Source: Neobacillus mesonae (GTDB taxonomy: Bacteria; Bacillota; Bacilli; Bacillales; Cytobacillaceae). Taken from it: DNA of 64,000 bases. Below the pieces are notes generated by a model, which was not told the DNA's origin, did no database searches, and was given only the letters and a program-made list of their open reading frames with translations. The stretch is taken from NCBI RefSeq assembly GCF_023715155.1, contig NZ_JAMBNQ010000010.1, forward strand, positions 62,001 to 126,000. The letters run 5' to 3'. Numbering within the stretch: the first letter of the stretch is position 1; each line of letters starts with the position of its first letter. The position numbers and the translations under genes were made by a program. Positions 42,046 through 51,580 of this stretch are shown here, one piece after another.

Positions 42046-43164
42046 TTAATAAACAAAGCTTCCTGAATGCATTTCTTTAACGGTCGTTTCCGGAGTTACC
42101 TGTACTCTCCAGCCAAATGGATCAGGTTTTGTTCCATTTTGAATTCCAGTTAAGGTATCATATAATTCCTGTGAAACTTTTCCGATTTCACCATTATTGA
42201 CAACAAGTTTTTCATCGTTCCAGTAAAGTTCGCCAATTGGTGAAATGACAGCAGCTGTTCCTGTACCGAACGCTTCTTCTAATACACCATCTTTGTAGGC
42301 TTGATAAATTTCATCAATGGAAATCTTCCGTTCCGAAACAGGTACATTCATATGTTTTAACAGTTGAATAATCGAATCTCTTGTAATACCAGCTAGAATA
42401 CTGCCATTTAATGCAGGGGTTACAACTTCACCATTAATTTTAAAGAAGATATTCATGCTTCCTACTTCTTCAATATATTTATTTTCTCTCCCATCTAACC
42501 ACAATACTTGAGAGTAGCCAACTTTCTCAGAAATTTCCTGTGCTTTTAGACTGCTGGCATAGTTACCACCTGTTTTAGCTTCACCGGTTCCACCGACAAC
42601 TGTCCGTACATACTGCTTTTCTACTGCAATTTTTACCGGCTTAAGGCCTTCTTTATAGTAAGAACCTACTGGCGATAAAATAATAATGAATTGATAGTTT
42701 TCAGAAGGTGCTACCCCTAAATGCGGTTCAGTTGAAATGATGAACGGACGAATATAAAGGGAAGTTCCTTCAGCCTGCGGAATCCAATCTTTATCAACTA
42801 AAATCAACTGCTTTAAAGCTTCTAAAGCCAGGTCCTCATCAATGTGAGGGATACATAACCGATCATTAGAATGATTCAACCTTTTGAAATTACGATCTGG
42901 TCTAAAAAGATAAATTTGATTATCTTTTGATAAATAGGCCTTTAATCCTTCAAATACAGTTTGTCCATAATGAAACACCATGGAGGAAGGGTCTAAGCTG
43001 AGCGGTTGGTATGGAATAATACGAGGGTCGTGCCAGCCCTTACCTTCTGTGTAATCCACTATAAACATATGGTCAGTAAAATTGCGACCAAATGCAAGGT
43101 GTTCAGGATCTGGCTTTGGCTTACGGTTCGTACTAAGGGTTGTCTTAATTTGTAATGCTGTCAT
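42046..43164 (-). CDS. ilvE: Branched-chain amino acid aminotransferase
   Basis: 372-residue class IV PLP aminotransferase of the long (BCAT2/YwaA) type; it interconverts Leu, Ile and Val with their 2-oxo acids. Motifs: FGRNFTDHMFIVDYTEGKGWHDPRI, SLYIRPFIISTEPHLGV, the PLP-lysine block EAKTGGNYASSLKAQ, and the phosphate-binding GTGTAAVISPIGE. GGAGGAATACAG precedes the ATG. Upstream (about 43254-43270) there is a loose match to a CodY box, too weak to annotate. Monocistronic, with its own terminator. Confidence 0.94.
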   Translation of the reverse strand: MTALQIKTTLSTNRKPKPDPEHLAFGRNFTDHMFIVDYTEGKGWHDPRIIPYQPLSLDPSSMVFHYGQTVFEGLKAYLSKDNQIYLFRPDRNFKRLNHSNDRLCIPHIDEDLALEALKQLILVDKDWIPQAEGTSLYIRPFIISTEPHLGVAPSENYQFIIILSPVGSYYKEGLKPVKIAVEKQYVRTVVGGTGEAKTGGNYASSLKAQEISEKVGYSQVLWLDGRENKYIEEVGSMNIFFKINGEVVTPALNGSILAGITRDSIIQLLKHMNVPVSERKISIDEIYQAYKDGVLEEAFGTGTAAVISPIGELYWNDEKLVVNNGEIGKVSQELYDTLTGIQNGTKPDPFGWRVQVTPETTVKEMHSGSFVY

Positions 43165-43463
43165 TCTGTATTCCTCCTATGCTATACAACGTATTTCTAT
43201 AGTAAATTACTGTTTAAACATAGAATACTCCCTTTGGGCAAAAAATGAAAGTTAAAATTCCGAATAATTTAAATGTTATTTTACATAAAACGTTTACAAC
43301 CGCGGGAGACTCTCAGGTTAGCCTAAATTTAGTAAAATTAACCAAAGCAGCAAAGAACCCTACATCGGTATAGCTTTGTATTCCAGCTCATTATTGGACA
43401 TTCTTTTTAAAAAAATATTTGTATTTAAGGTCTTTAAATTTTATATACTTTGGCAAGCTCCAT
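43165..43463. other. No gene seen
   Basis: Upstream region of ilvE and tail of the broken TRIC gene. AT-rich, no supported frame. Confidence 0.4.
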
Positions 43464-43735
43464 TTAAAGCTCACTGACAGCATCCTTAATACCACAATGC
43501 CGATAAAAAGTATTGCTATTCCCAAAGGCCCAGGCAGCATAAATCTCTGATTGAAAGATCATTGGTTTTCTACTGGCCAAAATATCCCGAACTATTCCCC
43601 CGCCTGTTCCGGTTAAAGTTGCTGCAAGCGTTATCTTCCCAAAACAAGCAAATAGGCAGCACGGGCACCATGACAGCAAGCTGACTCACTTTTATTTTTT
43701 GAATTAAATGTACTTTTGTTTCTTCCAAAATTGCA
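43464..43735 (-). pseudogene. TRIC/UPF0126-type membrane protein fragment
   Basis: The core GKITLAATLTGTGGGIVRDILASRKPMIFQSEIYA matches the conserved glycine-rich repeat of bacterial TRIC-like (YvgT/YadS, UPF0126) cation channel proteins of about 210 residues. Both ends are missing: upstream the similarity shifts frame (KVHLIQKIKVSQLAVMVPVLP) and downstream it stops after CGIKDAVSEL. No start or ribosome site is present. Confidence 0.7.
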
Positions 43736-44401
43736 GGGGATCAAAATCCGCTGAAGGTCAATCGTTTTTCCAGACTTACCTCTAACGGCAAATTTGAATT
43801 ATTTCATCTTTGCGGGCTTCTAACATTCCTATTAATTACAATCCTCGCATAAATTTAATACTCTAATTGCGCAAATTCGAAACATTAGCGGTAACAAGTA
43901 AGCACTTCAGCTATTTTGCCAACCTTACAACCCTAATATTCTTTATTACATAAATAATATTCTTCATTTTTTTCATCGCTATTAAAACGGTGTCTTTTTC
44001 TCAATCATGCCTGCATTATAGAAAGATAAGCTGATGAAAACAGAGGCAGTATTGAAACCTTCCACATTCAAAACAGCTTGATTCATCCTTTACTGGAAAT
44101 GGAAAAAGGCCCCAAAAGGGGTTAGCTGCCTTCAATTAAAATGAGCTGTGCCACATATTCCACATTTCTAGAGTGTATGTGGCAACAAATGGGTGCTGGT
44201 GTGTTTATCGACTTAGCTGTACACACTTTCCATTAGTCGGAGTCACAATGGGAAAATGAAAAGCATCGACAAAATTCACACTGTAATAACCATATTAAAG
44301 GACCTTGCCAGCCAAAGAATTAGCCAGCAATGCATCCTATAATAAATGCAAGGGATGAACGTTGATCCATTCTTTTTCATATTTACTATTTGAATATATC
44401 C
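43736..44401. other. No gene seen; one hairpin
   Basis: Non-coding spacer between two gene fragments. TGCCACATA/TATGTGGCA at 44149-44184 forms a 9-bp perfect stem, and GGCCCC/GGGG lies just before it. No T-run or frame is associated. Confidence 0.45.
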
Positions 44402-44790
44402 CTAGGTGCCATCTGCACAGATATCATCACCATCTTTAATGAGGGCCGTTGCATTATCAATTCCTGCCACAGCCGGAATTCCGTATTCCCGATCCACAAC
44501 TGCCCCATGTGGCATTATTCCCCTGACTTCCACCACAAATCCTTTTGCAGAATGAAAAAGCTTTGCCCATTCTAAGTCCGTAAATGGATGATATAAACAA
44601 GATAGTTTCTTCCTATTAAAAAACCGCCTCTTGATAGGCTTACCTTCACTAAGATGTTTTTCACTGCTTTTTAGCTGCTTCCATTTTGCCCTGGCGGATT
44701 GTTCGAGGTGCTCTGCTTTAGCCACACTGCGAATATGCCCTAATGTAAAAACAAGCAATGTCGGTGTTTCCTGCCATCTTGGATGGTAAA
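44402..44790 (-). pseudogene. PEP-utilising enzyme swivelling-domain fragment
   Basis: The last 50 residues, KGFVVEVRGIMPHGAVVDREYGIPAVAGIDNATALIKDGDDI, match the phosphohistidine domain of PEP synthase / rifampicin phosphotransferase-type enzymes (family pattern GGxxTHxAxxAREYGIPAV), with the His kept but neighbouring residues altered. The remaining 70 or so residues do not form the expected linker and there is no start site. The parent enzymes are about 870 residues, so this is a C-terminal scrap. Confidence 0.65.
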
Positions 44791-44810
44791 TTTATTGTTT
44801 TCCAGACCCA

Positions 44811-46226
44811 TCATCTTTCTATTTTATATTCTTGCAGGTTGACATCCTGTAAAATAACCCGCTGAAATTTCCTTGGACGCGGGAAAGGGGCAGTTGCATC
44901 AATTCCAGTCTTTGTTCCGATTCCGTTTATTGTCATCGGATTCAGTTCATGCCCTCTGGCGTTAGGGAGAAGGATTACTCCTTTGTCTGGATCATGACGT
45001 GTGGCAATGGCCCATTCCACATCCAGAGGATCATAAATGTTTACATCTTCGTCGACAACAGTCACACGACGCAGGGGAGGGAAAGCTGAAAATGTGGAGT
45101 AAATTGCCTCAATTTGGACGCCTTCTCTGCTTTTTTCGATTTGAACGACTGCATGATAAAAGCCACAGCCGCCATATGTTAAAAAAACACCTTTTACATC
45201 AGGTACCTGGCTTGAAACTTGGTGGAAGATGCTCGCTTCTGCCATTAATCCAACTGCATTGTATACTTCCCTTCCCGGCATAATCGCGTGAAAAATCGGT
45301 TTCTCCCGCCTGGTGACCGCCTTTACTTGAATGACCCATCTATTATCCTGTTCCGCGTAGTATCCTGTTACTTCTCCAAAAGGTCCTTCAAGCTCTCTTG
45401 TGTAAGGCAGGATTTCCCCTTCGATAATATATTGGGCGTCAGCAATTCCTTCTACCTCTACTTCTTGTGAGCGTAATAAACGCAAAGGCTCACCCAAAAG
45501 TTCACTTGCAACACCAAGTTCGTCCTGATCAAGGGAAGCGGCATTGCTTGGAGTAACAGCCGCAAAATGAACAGCTGGACCAACACCGTTATTGATGGTA
45601 ACTTCTAACGGCACACCCATTTTTTCTGCCCGTTCATAATAGTCACGCAAATGGCGCCCCATATCCAACTGCATTGTCAACCGGTTTGGTCCTGCGACCA
45701 TTAACCGCTGAATAGATGCATTTCTTACGCCTGTTTCAGGGTCCTTTGCAATGAGCACGCAGGAGTCCAAATAGGGACCGCCGTCTTTTAAAGCAAGCGT
45801 AGGGATTGGAATTTGTTTCAACATGTCTTCATTTTTATCTAGAATGACTTCGTTTGCAGGGCCACTCTCTACAACGATTGGATTGACAGGTCCTTTTTGC
45901 CAATTAGCCACTGAATCTGCCATAAAAAAAGGCAGGTTTTTTTCTTCCGTATTAAAAATCGCTGCAAGCACAGCCCTGTTCCAGTATAGGCCTGTGAATA
46001 ATGGGGCTTTTGATTTGTGAGACAATGATTCAAAAAGTACAGCCTTCCCCCCATCAAATCGGCTCGCGACTCCTGCCATCTCATGCTTAACATTCACTAT
46101 GCTTTTTACCGTAGTCAGCAGATTTTCCTCTCTTAAAAACTTTAGGATACCTTGCAAGTCTGCCAGGTTACGAGCTGCTAGATTAGCTGAAGTTTTCGTC
46201 TTATTCACAACATCTTTTAACTGCAT
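44811..46226 (-). CDS. UbiD-family decarboxylase
   Basis: 471 residues. It uses prenylated FMN made by UbiX to decarboxylate aromatic or unsaturated acids. Family segments are LRRVTVVDEDVNIYDPLDVEWAIATRHDPDKG, RELEGPFGEVTGYY (with the catalytic Arg/Glu region) and AVHFAAVTPSN. The pairing with the UbiX gene 48 bases upstream matches the Bacillus bsdB-bsdC (yclBC) phenolic-acid decarboxylase arrangement. The third member bsdD is not found downstream; fragments of another gene occupy that place. Substrate uncertain. Confidence 0.9.
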   Translation of the reverse strand: MQLKDVVNKTKTSANLAARNLADLQGILKFLREENLLTTVKSIVNVKHEMAGVASRFDGGKAVLFESLSHKSKAPLFTGLYWNRAVLAAIFNTEEKNLPFFMADSVANWQKGPVNPIVVESGPANEVILDKNEDMLKQIPIPTLALKDGGPYLDSCVLIAKDPETGVRNASIQRLMVAGPNRLTMQLDMGRHLRDYYERAEKMGVPLEVTINNGVGPAVHFAAVTPSNAASLDQDELGVASELLGEPLRLLRSQEVEVEGIADAQYIIEGEILPYTRELEGPFGEVTGYYAEQDNRWVIQVKAVTRREKPIFHAIMPGREVYNAVGLMAEASIFHQVSSQVPDVKGVFLTYGGCGFYHAVVQIEKSREGVQIEAIYSTFSAFPPLRRVTVVDEDVNIYDPLDVEWAIATRHDPDKGVILLPNARGHELNPMTINGIGTKTGIDATAPFPRPRKFQRVILQDVNLQEYKIER

Positions 46227-46274
46227 TATGTACCCTCCTAAAATTCCATCAAATATACTGCAATACTAGAGAAA

Positions 46275-46841
46275 TCACTCCTCACCCCACCGCTTAAATT
46301 CGCCTGTATCCAAGCCGAAAAGATCTAACACTCTTCCGACCGTTTGATCTACTATATCGTCAATTGTTTTTGGTCTTGTATAAAAGGCTGGTACAGGAGG
46401 AAAGATAATGCCGCCATTTTCCGTGACAGTCTGCATATTCTTAATATGCGTGAGGGAGAGAGGTGTTTCCCTAAGCATTAACACAAGCCTTTTTCTTTCC
46501 TTTAATACGACATCCGCAGCGCGGGTAATTAAATTATCTGTGATACTGTATGCGATTTGGGACATTGTTTTAATTGAACATGGGGCTATAATCATCCCCA
46601 TTGTTTGATAGGAGCCGCTTGAGATCGCTGCACCAATATCTTTTACAGAATAATTCACATCTGCCAGATCCTTGAGTTCATGAATGGCCATGTCCGTTTC
46701 ATATGCCAATGTCATTTGTGCTGACTGCGAAACTACTAGATGTGTTTCAATATCTAAACGTTTTAATTCTTCCAGTAATCTTACCCCATATATAATTCCA
46801 GTTGCTCCGGTAACCCCGATAATCATTCGCTGTCTTTTCAT
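46275..46841 (-). CDS. UbiX-family flavin prenyltransferase
   Basis: 188 residues; joins a dimethylallyl group to FMN to make the cofactor of UbiD enzymes. Motifs: IGVTGATGIIYGVRLLEEL, the SGSYQTMGMIIAPCSIKTMSQIA block and the prenyl-site LMLRETPLSLTHIKNM. The ATG at 46841 follows GGGAAATAAG; longer in-frame codons upstream are not part of the family. Cotranscribed with the UbiD gene. Confidence 0.93.
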   Translation of the reverse strand: MKRQRMIIGVTGATGIIYGVRLLEELKRLDIETHLVVSQSAQMTLAYETDMAIHELKDLADVNYSVKDIGAAISSGSYQTMGMIIAPCSIKTMSQIAYSITDNLITRAADVVLKERKRLVLMLRETPLSLTHIKNMQTVTENGGIIFPPVPAFYTRPKTIDDIVDQTVGRVLDLFGLDTGEFKRWGEE

Positions 46842-47177
46842 GGTCTTATTTCCCGCCTTATTTAAAAACTTCCATTTAAAATAAATAGTATCATATTTTA
46901 TTAAATTAGTACGCGGCATTTTTCAACTCTTCTGAATTCTAGAGGTCTATAATCCTAATTCTGTAGATTTGTCTAACAAAGGTTATTTCCCTGCTTGCTT
47001 TGCTATTTAACTCTTTTTTGCTTCTTCAGTATTTCTATTATAATTGGTACACCCTTGCCAATTATCGTAAAAGGTGAGAATCATTTAACAAAACAGCTTC
47101 TCCAGCCAAAAGATGGAATTAGAATTAAATAAAATAGTAAATATTTAAAAATGTTATTACCATCCTTCTTACATATA
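46842..47177. other. No gene seen
   Basis: About 340 bases of AT-rich DNA between the rlmD terminator and ubiX. It should contain the ubiX promoter on the minus strand; no specific motif is secure. Confidence 0.4.
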
Positions 47178-47212
47178 AAAAAGCCCAGTCATTTTATAAC
47201 AAGACTGGACCT
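47178..47212 (-). terminator. Terminator of rlmD
   Basis: GGTCCAGTC/GACTGGGCT with a T-run on the minus strand, 12 bases after the stop. Confidence 0.8.
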
Positions 47213-47223
47213 TATTTTCATTT

Positions 47224-48618
47224 CTATTCCTTTTTTAAAACAAGCTTCGCAACGCATTCAACATGTACTGTATGCGGGAATAAATCAACTGGCTGAACAG
47301 CCTTTAAAGTATAGCCAAATGACTCAAGTTCCTTTATATCAGTTGCAAAGGTATCAGGATTGCATGATACATATACAATGCGTTCCGGTTTGGCACGCCC
47401 GATTTTCCTCATTACCTTCCCGCCTGCGCCAGATCTTGGAGGATCAAGAAGTAATAATTCCGGAACTCCGAAGCTTTCAAGTACCTCATCAATACCCTTC
47501 CTTGCATCCTTTGCTAGGAAGAATGTATTGTCAATTCCATTGTCTTTGGCATTGCGTTTCGCCGATTCAATTGATGTTTCGACGATTTCAATTCCAGCCA
47601 GTTTCCCGACTCTGCTGGCGAACGGAAGGGAAAATGTCCCTACACCACAGAATAGGTCAATCATTTTTTCCGTTTTTTTCGGCTGTCCCATTTCAACCGC
47701 CAAGTCAACCAATTTTTGTGCTTGTGTTGGATTGGTTTGGAAGAAGGTATCAAACCATAGACGGAAACGGTAGCCGCTCATTTCATCATAGATAAAATCC
47801 CGGCCGGACAAAATATGTGTCTCCTCTGATTGAGTACGGTCTGCCCAGGCTGTATTTTCAAGCCATAATAAGCTTTGTACTTGAGGGAACTTTTCCTCAA
47901 TACGTTTTACTAAATCATCTGCTGCCTTTTTATATTGTGCATCTGGTGCCTCTGTTGCAAAAAGGGCCAGCATCATTTCTCCTGTTGCAAAAGATTGACG
48001 TACCATCAAATGGCGGAGAAGACCCTCATGAAGATCTTTGTTATAACCGGTTAATTGCTGGTTTTTTGCCCAATCAGCTACTTCCATTGCGGCCTCAACC
48101 ATTTCTTTTCCGGCGATTAAACATGTTTCAAGTGAAATAATTTTTCGAAAGTTTCCTTGTTCATGCAAGCCAAGTGAACCGTCAGCTGCAAAGGTAAACT
48201 CCATTTTATTGCGATAGTTCCATGGCTCGTCCATTCCTATTGTATCCATTACAAGATTTGGATCAAATCCTTGAGACTCAATCGCCTGCTTTACATGATT
48301 CGTCTTATGTTTTAATTGCCCCTCATACTGCCAATGCTGCCATACACAGCCGCCGCATTTTTCGAAATGCGGGCATAATGGCACGATTCGTTCCGAATGG
48401 GCCTCCAGTATTTCTTCCGGGATAGCTTTTCTTCTTCTTCGGTCAGGCCTGTCAACTGTTACCCTTACTTTTTCACCAGGCAGGGTTTGCGGAATGGTCA
48501 ATTTTAATTTTTTTCGGTTTCCTTGCTCGTTTTCCTGCCAAATCACAGCCTGGCCTGAACCTTTATCATCCAATCGGTGTATATCTGCAATCATTGTCTT
48601 TTCATTCATATTGTTCAA
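47224..48618 (-). CDS. rlmD: 23S rRNA (uracil-C5)-methyltransferase RlmD/RlmCD
   Basis: 464 residues of the TrmA/RumA family: N-terminal TRAM domain (about 5-60), an Fe-S cluster site with Cys82, Cys88 and Cys91 in LCPHFEKCGGC, SAM motif DLFCGVGTFSLPFA and the catalytic SCNPDTFATD. In Bacillus one such enzyme methylates both U747 and U1939. TTG at 48618 follows AAAGAGGAG at seven bases; the ATG at 48609 is too far from any site. Housekeeping, single gene. Confidence 0.93.
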   Translation of the reverse strand: MNNMNEKTMIADIHRLDDKGSGQAVIWQENEQGNRKKLKLTIPQTLPGEKVRVTVDRPDRRRRKAIPEEILEAHSERIVPLCPHFEKCGGCVWQHWQYEGQLKHKTNHVKQAIESQGFDPNLVMDTIGMDEPWNYRNKMEFTFAADGSLGLHEQGNFRKIISLETCLIAGKEMVEAAMEVADWAKNQQLTGYNKDLHEGLLRHLMVRQSFATGEMMLALFATEAPDAQYKKAADDLVKRIEEKFPQVQSLLWLENTAWADRTQSEETHILSGRDFIYDEMSGYRFRLWFDTFFQTNPTQAQKLVDLAVEMGQPKKTEKMIDLFCGVGTFSLPFASRVGKLAGIEIVETSIESAKRNAKDNGIDNTFFLAKDARKGIDEVLESFGVPELLLLDPPRSGAGGKVMRKIGRAKPERIVYVSCNPDTFATDIKELESFGYTLKAVQPVDLFPHTVHVECVAKLVLKKE

Positions 48619-48786
48619 ATTTCATACTCCTCTTTCATGAAAACTAAAGTCATTTATATAAAGGTCGAACATTTCTTCCACAATACAACACACATTATTT
48701 AAGTATAAAGGACAATTGCAAAAAATGAAATCCACCTATACCTAGCAGATATTAGCATTTCATGAAAGAATATAAAATAGTATGTA

Positions 48787-49533
48787 TTAGCCATCCATCG
48801 AGATGCCGCCATCGACATCGCTGATTTCTCCAGTTACAAAACTAGACAAATCTGAACCATAAAATAAGATGACATTCGCAATTTCTCTGGGATCCGCCGC
48901 TCGTCCCATAGGGATCGATTCCAAAACTTTTTCTCTCTTTTCTTCTGTCATATTCATTGTCATGGGGGTATTAGTCAAGCTTGGACAAACGGCATTACAG
49001 GTGACACCGAATGGTGCTCCTTCCCTCGCGACTGCTTTCGTCAAGCCGATGACACCCGCCTTTGAAGCAGCATATGCACTTGTGCCCAGCAGCCCGCCTC
49101 CTCTTTTTGCCGCTACAGAAGCAATATTTACAATACGGCCATATCGGTTTTCTTTCATCGATGGATATAAGGTACTGATAGCAGCATATACCCCCGTTAG
49201 ATTGATAGAAATGACCTTATCCCATTCTGCTTGTATTACCTCTTCAAATGGCATGGTGCTCACAATCCCCGCATTATTGATAAGAACATGGATTTGTCCA
49301 TTGTCTTTAAGGATTTTCGTAAACATTGAACGGATTTCTTCGCTATCCCCCATGTTTACTTTGTACACTGAAACTCGATCTTTCCCCAGCTCTTCCCTGA
49401 CCTTCACAGCAAGTTCAAGGTTTAAATCGACGATAATGGCATGTCCTCCCGCAGCAACAACACCTTCTGAAATGGCCTTTCCAATACCGCTTGCCCCGCC
49501 GGTGACGATCACATTCTTATTCCTAAAATCCAT
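48787..49533 (-). CDS. SDR-family oxidoreductase (FabG-like)
   Basis: 248 residues, classical short-chain dehydrogenase: cofactor motif VTGGASGIGKAI, NNAGIVS, active-site Ser in IVNIASVAAK, YAASKAG with catalytic Tyr/Lys, and a FabG-like C-terminus GEISDVDGGISMDG. An acidic residue after beta-2 (VDLN) favours NAD(H). The ATG at 49533 follows GGAGGGACAGGT. Substrate unknown; it stands alone. Confidence 0.9.
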   Translation of the reverse strand: MDFRNKNVIVTGGASGIGKAISEGVVAAGGHAIIVDLNLELAVKVREELGKDRVSVYKVNMGDSEEIRSMFTKILKDNGQIHVLINNAGIVSTMPFEEVIQAEWDKVISINLTGVYAAISTLYPSMKENRYGRIVNIASVAAKRGGGLLGTSAYAASKAGVIGLTKAVAREGAPFGVTCNAVCPSLTNTPMTMNMTEEKREKVLESIPMGRAADPREIANVILFYGSDLSSFVTGEISDVDGGISMDG

Positions 49534-49682
49534 ACCTGTCCCTCCAGTGACTGACAAAAATATTGAACTAATCTTTTTTTAGTTTACCATGAATTAATTT
49601 ACCTTTTTGAATAATTGAAATTTTTTAATTAATATTTTCTCAATATCATAACAAAGCCATTTGAACAAAGTCCAAAATAAAT

Positions 49683-49728
49683 AGAAAGGCCGCACCACTT
49701 TAGTAGAGGTAGTGCAGCCTTTCTTTTT
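49683..49728. terminator. Bidirectional terminator
   Basis: GAAAGGCCGCACCACT/AGGTAGTGCAGCCTTTC with a TTTTTA tail, just past the small broken gene at 49741-49898 on the minus strand. Confidence 0.85.
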
Positions 49729-49740
49729 ACATGTATTAAC

Positions 49741-49898
49741 TTACTTTTGTATTTGGTGTTAAGCTGCTGACTTTTCCGCGATTCTTCTTCTGTTTTGTTT
49801 TAGGCATCCCTTGACCCGGTGCCTTAATCACCATACCAATTAAGACGGAAATGATGCTTAAGACTGCAATTAATCAGCATTTCCAATGATGTGTACAT
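49741..49898 (-). pseudogene. Small membrane-protein gene with a frameshift
   Basis: An ATG at 49898 behind GAGAGGG opens MYTSLEMLI. One base out of phase the reading continues IAVLSIISVLIGMVIKAPGQ and a lysine-rich tail ending SSLTPNTKVS before the stop at 49741. Joined, these make a 52-residue one-helix protein with a basic tail, but the length of 158 bases is not a multiple of three. A terminator follows, supporting that this was a gene. Real mutation or sequencing error cannot be told apart. Confidence 0.55.
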
Positions 49899-50118
49899 TT
49901 AAATCCCTCTCATCATGTTCCAATATTCTATTGAAAGAGAATATAAACGGTAGATTTCTTAAAACTGCAAGACCTATTAATTATACTAATATATCTAATT
50001 TTGAGGACCTTCCCCAATTACAGGGGACTTTCTTTAAATATTACGATACTTAACTGGTCTTTCATCATTTTAAGGAAATAGTGTTTTATAGTCAAAATAT
50101 AGTATTAAAAATTAAGAT

Positions 50119-50148
50119 GGGGACTATCCGCACTTACGAATAGTCCCC
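50119..50148 (-). terminator. Terminator of the opp/osmC operon
   Basis: GGGGACTAT/ATAGTCCCC stem, T-rich after it on the minus strand; 37 bases past the osmC stop. Confidence 0.8.
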
Positions 50149-50185
50149 GATGTATTCTGTATTTTTCTAGAAGTATTTTACTCCT

Positions 50186-50599
50186 TTATGAAACCTGTCC
50201 ATTTAAAATTAGTTTGAATGTTACATCAGCCGCAAGTGAGGCTGAAACAACACAATATTTTTCCTTACCTAGATGAATTGCCCTCCAAACTTTTTTGGCC
50301 TCAATATTACCATCCACAATAAAAACAACTTCAATATCAGTAAGAGGTTTTGGAGGTTCTTCACCCCGTTTGCCATTTACTTCAATACGAATATTTGTAA
50401 TTTGGTCTAAGTAAGGTTTTAATATCATGGTCACATCAATACCAATACACCCTGCTAAAGCACTAAGCAGCATTTCTAATGGAGTATTGCCCTTTCCTTC
50501 CCCGCCATATTGTTCATTTGTATCCATCTTAATTGGAAAACCAGATGGTACCTCTGCAGTAAATGATCTTTTTCCATTCCAATTAGCTGTAATCTGCAT
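50186..50599 (-). CDS. OsmC-family protein
   Basis: 137 residues, OsmC/Ohr fold. The two redox cysteines are Cys51 (LSALAGCIGID) and Cys116 (KEKYCVVSAS), the arrangement of thiol-dependent peroxidases for organic hydroperoxides. AAGGAGAATAATTC precedes the ATG. It lies three bases after the ABC ATPase stop, so it is the last gene of the oligopeptide transporter operon. That is an unusual partner and may point to import of an oxidised or reactive substrate, or to simple read-through use. Confidence 0.88.
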   Translation of the reverse strand: MQITANWNGKRSFTAEVPSGFPIKMDTNEQYGGEGKGNTPLEMLLSALAGCIGIDVTMILKPYLDQITNIRIEVNGKRGEEPPKPLTDIEVVFIVDGNIEAKKVWRAIHLGKEKYCVVSASLAADVTFKLILNGQVS

Positions 50600-50602
50600 G
50601 AA

Positions 50603-51580
50603 TTATTCTCCTTTTTGTTGGTTAAATAGATGACATGCAACCTGATGATTCTCAGAAATTGAGGTCCATTCCGGAACCACTTTGCTGCATTCTGGTTTTC
50701 TCAAAGGGCATCGTGTATGGAATGGGCAGCCCGCCGGCGGATTACGAGGACTTGGAATTTCTCCAGACAATACAATTCTTTCCTTTCGATTATTCGCGTT
50801 AATTTCAGGAATCGCCGAAAGTAATGCTTTTGTATATGGATGCTTTGGATCTTGAAAAAGTTCCTCAGTTTTGGCAATCTCAATCATTTTCCCTAGATAC
50901 ATTACACCAACGCGGTCGCTGATATAACGGACAACGGATAAATCATGTGAAACAAATAAATACGTTAATGACAATTGCTTCTGAAGCTGCTTCAATAGAT
51001 TGAGAATTTGCGCTTGAATCGATACATCCAATGCGGATACCGGTTCATCTAAAACAATAAATCTAGGCTCCGATATTAATGCACGTGCTATCACGACACG
51101 CTGCCTTTGACCTCCGGATAATTCATGAGGAAAACGCTTTGCATGTTCCGGGTTAAGACCTACGACCGACAATACATGTTCTACCCTCTGTTTCATTTCC
51201 TGTTGAGAAAGACTCTTCATATGTGTTCTAAGCGGTTCCTCTAAAGAGCGCTGAATGGTCCATTTAGGATCGAGAGAACCATAGGGATCCTGGAATACAA
51301 TTTGCATATTTGTACGAAGCTGCCGCATCTTTTTCTCATCTGCATGGGTTATGTCTTCACCATCAAATATAATAGTACCATCTGTCGGTTCAATGAGTTT
51401 CAATATCGTTTTACTTAATGTTGTTTTTCCTGAACCTGATTCTCCGACAACCGAAAATGTCTCGCCTTGCTCAATGGATAATGTCACACCATCTAAAGAC
51501 TTAATCAGACCTTTTTGACTGCCTAATATCCCTTTTTTATAGGTATAATGTTTTTTTAAATCCTTAATTTGCAATAACAT
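50603..51580 (-). CDS. Oligopeptide-type ABC transporter ATPase (OppF-like)
   Basis: 325 residues. Walker A GESGSGKTTLS, signature LSGGQRQRV, Walker B RFIVLDEPVSALD and the family C-terminal oligopeptide domain with cysteine pattern CPFHTRCPLRKPEC. It energises uptake of peptides or other solutes together with the OppD-like ATPase. GAGGGGAAACAG precedes the ATG; the start overlaps the oppD-like stop by one base. Confidence 0.93.
   Translation of the reverse strand: MLLQIKDLKKHYTYKKGILGSQKGLIKSLDGVTLSIEQGETFSVVGESGSGKTTLSKTILKLIEPTDGTIIFDGEDITHADEKKMRQLRTNMQIVFQDPYGSLDPKWTIQRSLEEPLRTHMKSLSQQEMKQRVEHVLSVVGLNPEHAKRFPHELSGGQRQRVVIARALISEPRFIVLDEPVSALDVSIQAQILNLLKQLQKQLSLTYLFVSHDLSVVRYISDRVGVMYLGKMIEIAKTEELFQDPKHPYTKALLSAIPEINANNRKERIVLSGEIPSPRNPPAGCPFHTRCPLRKPECSKVVPEWTSISENHQVACHLFNQQKGE

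Noticed and set aside
43254-43270. CodY box upstream of ilvE
   Set aside because: Only about 10 of 15 consensus positions match; too weak to annotate.
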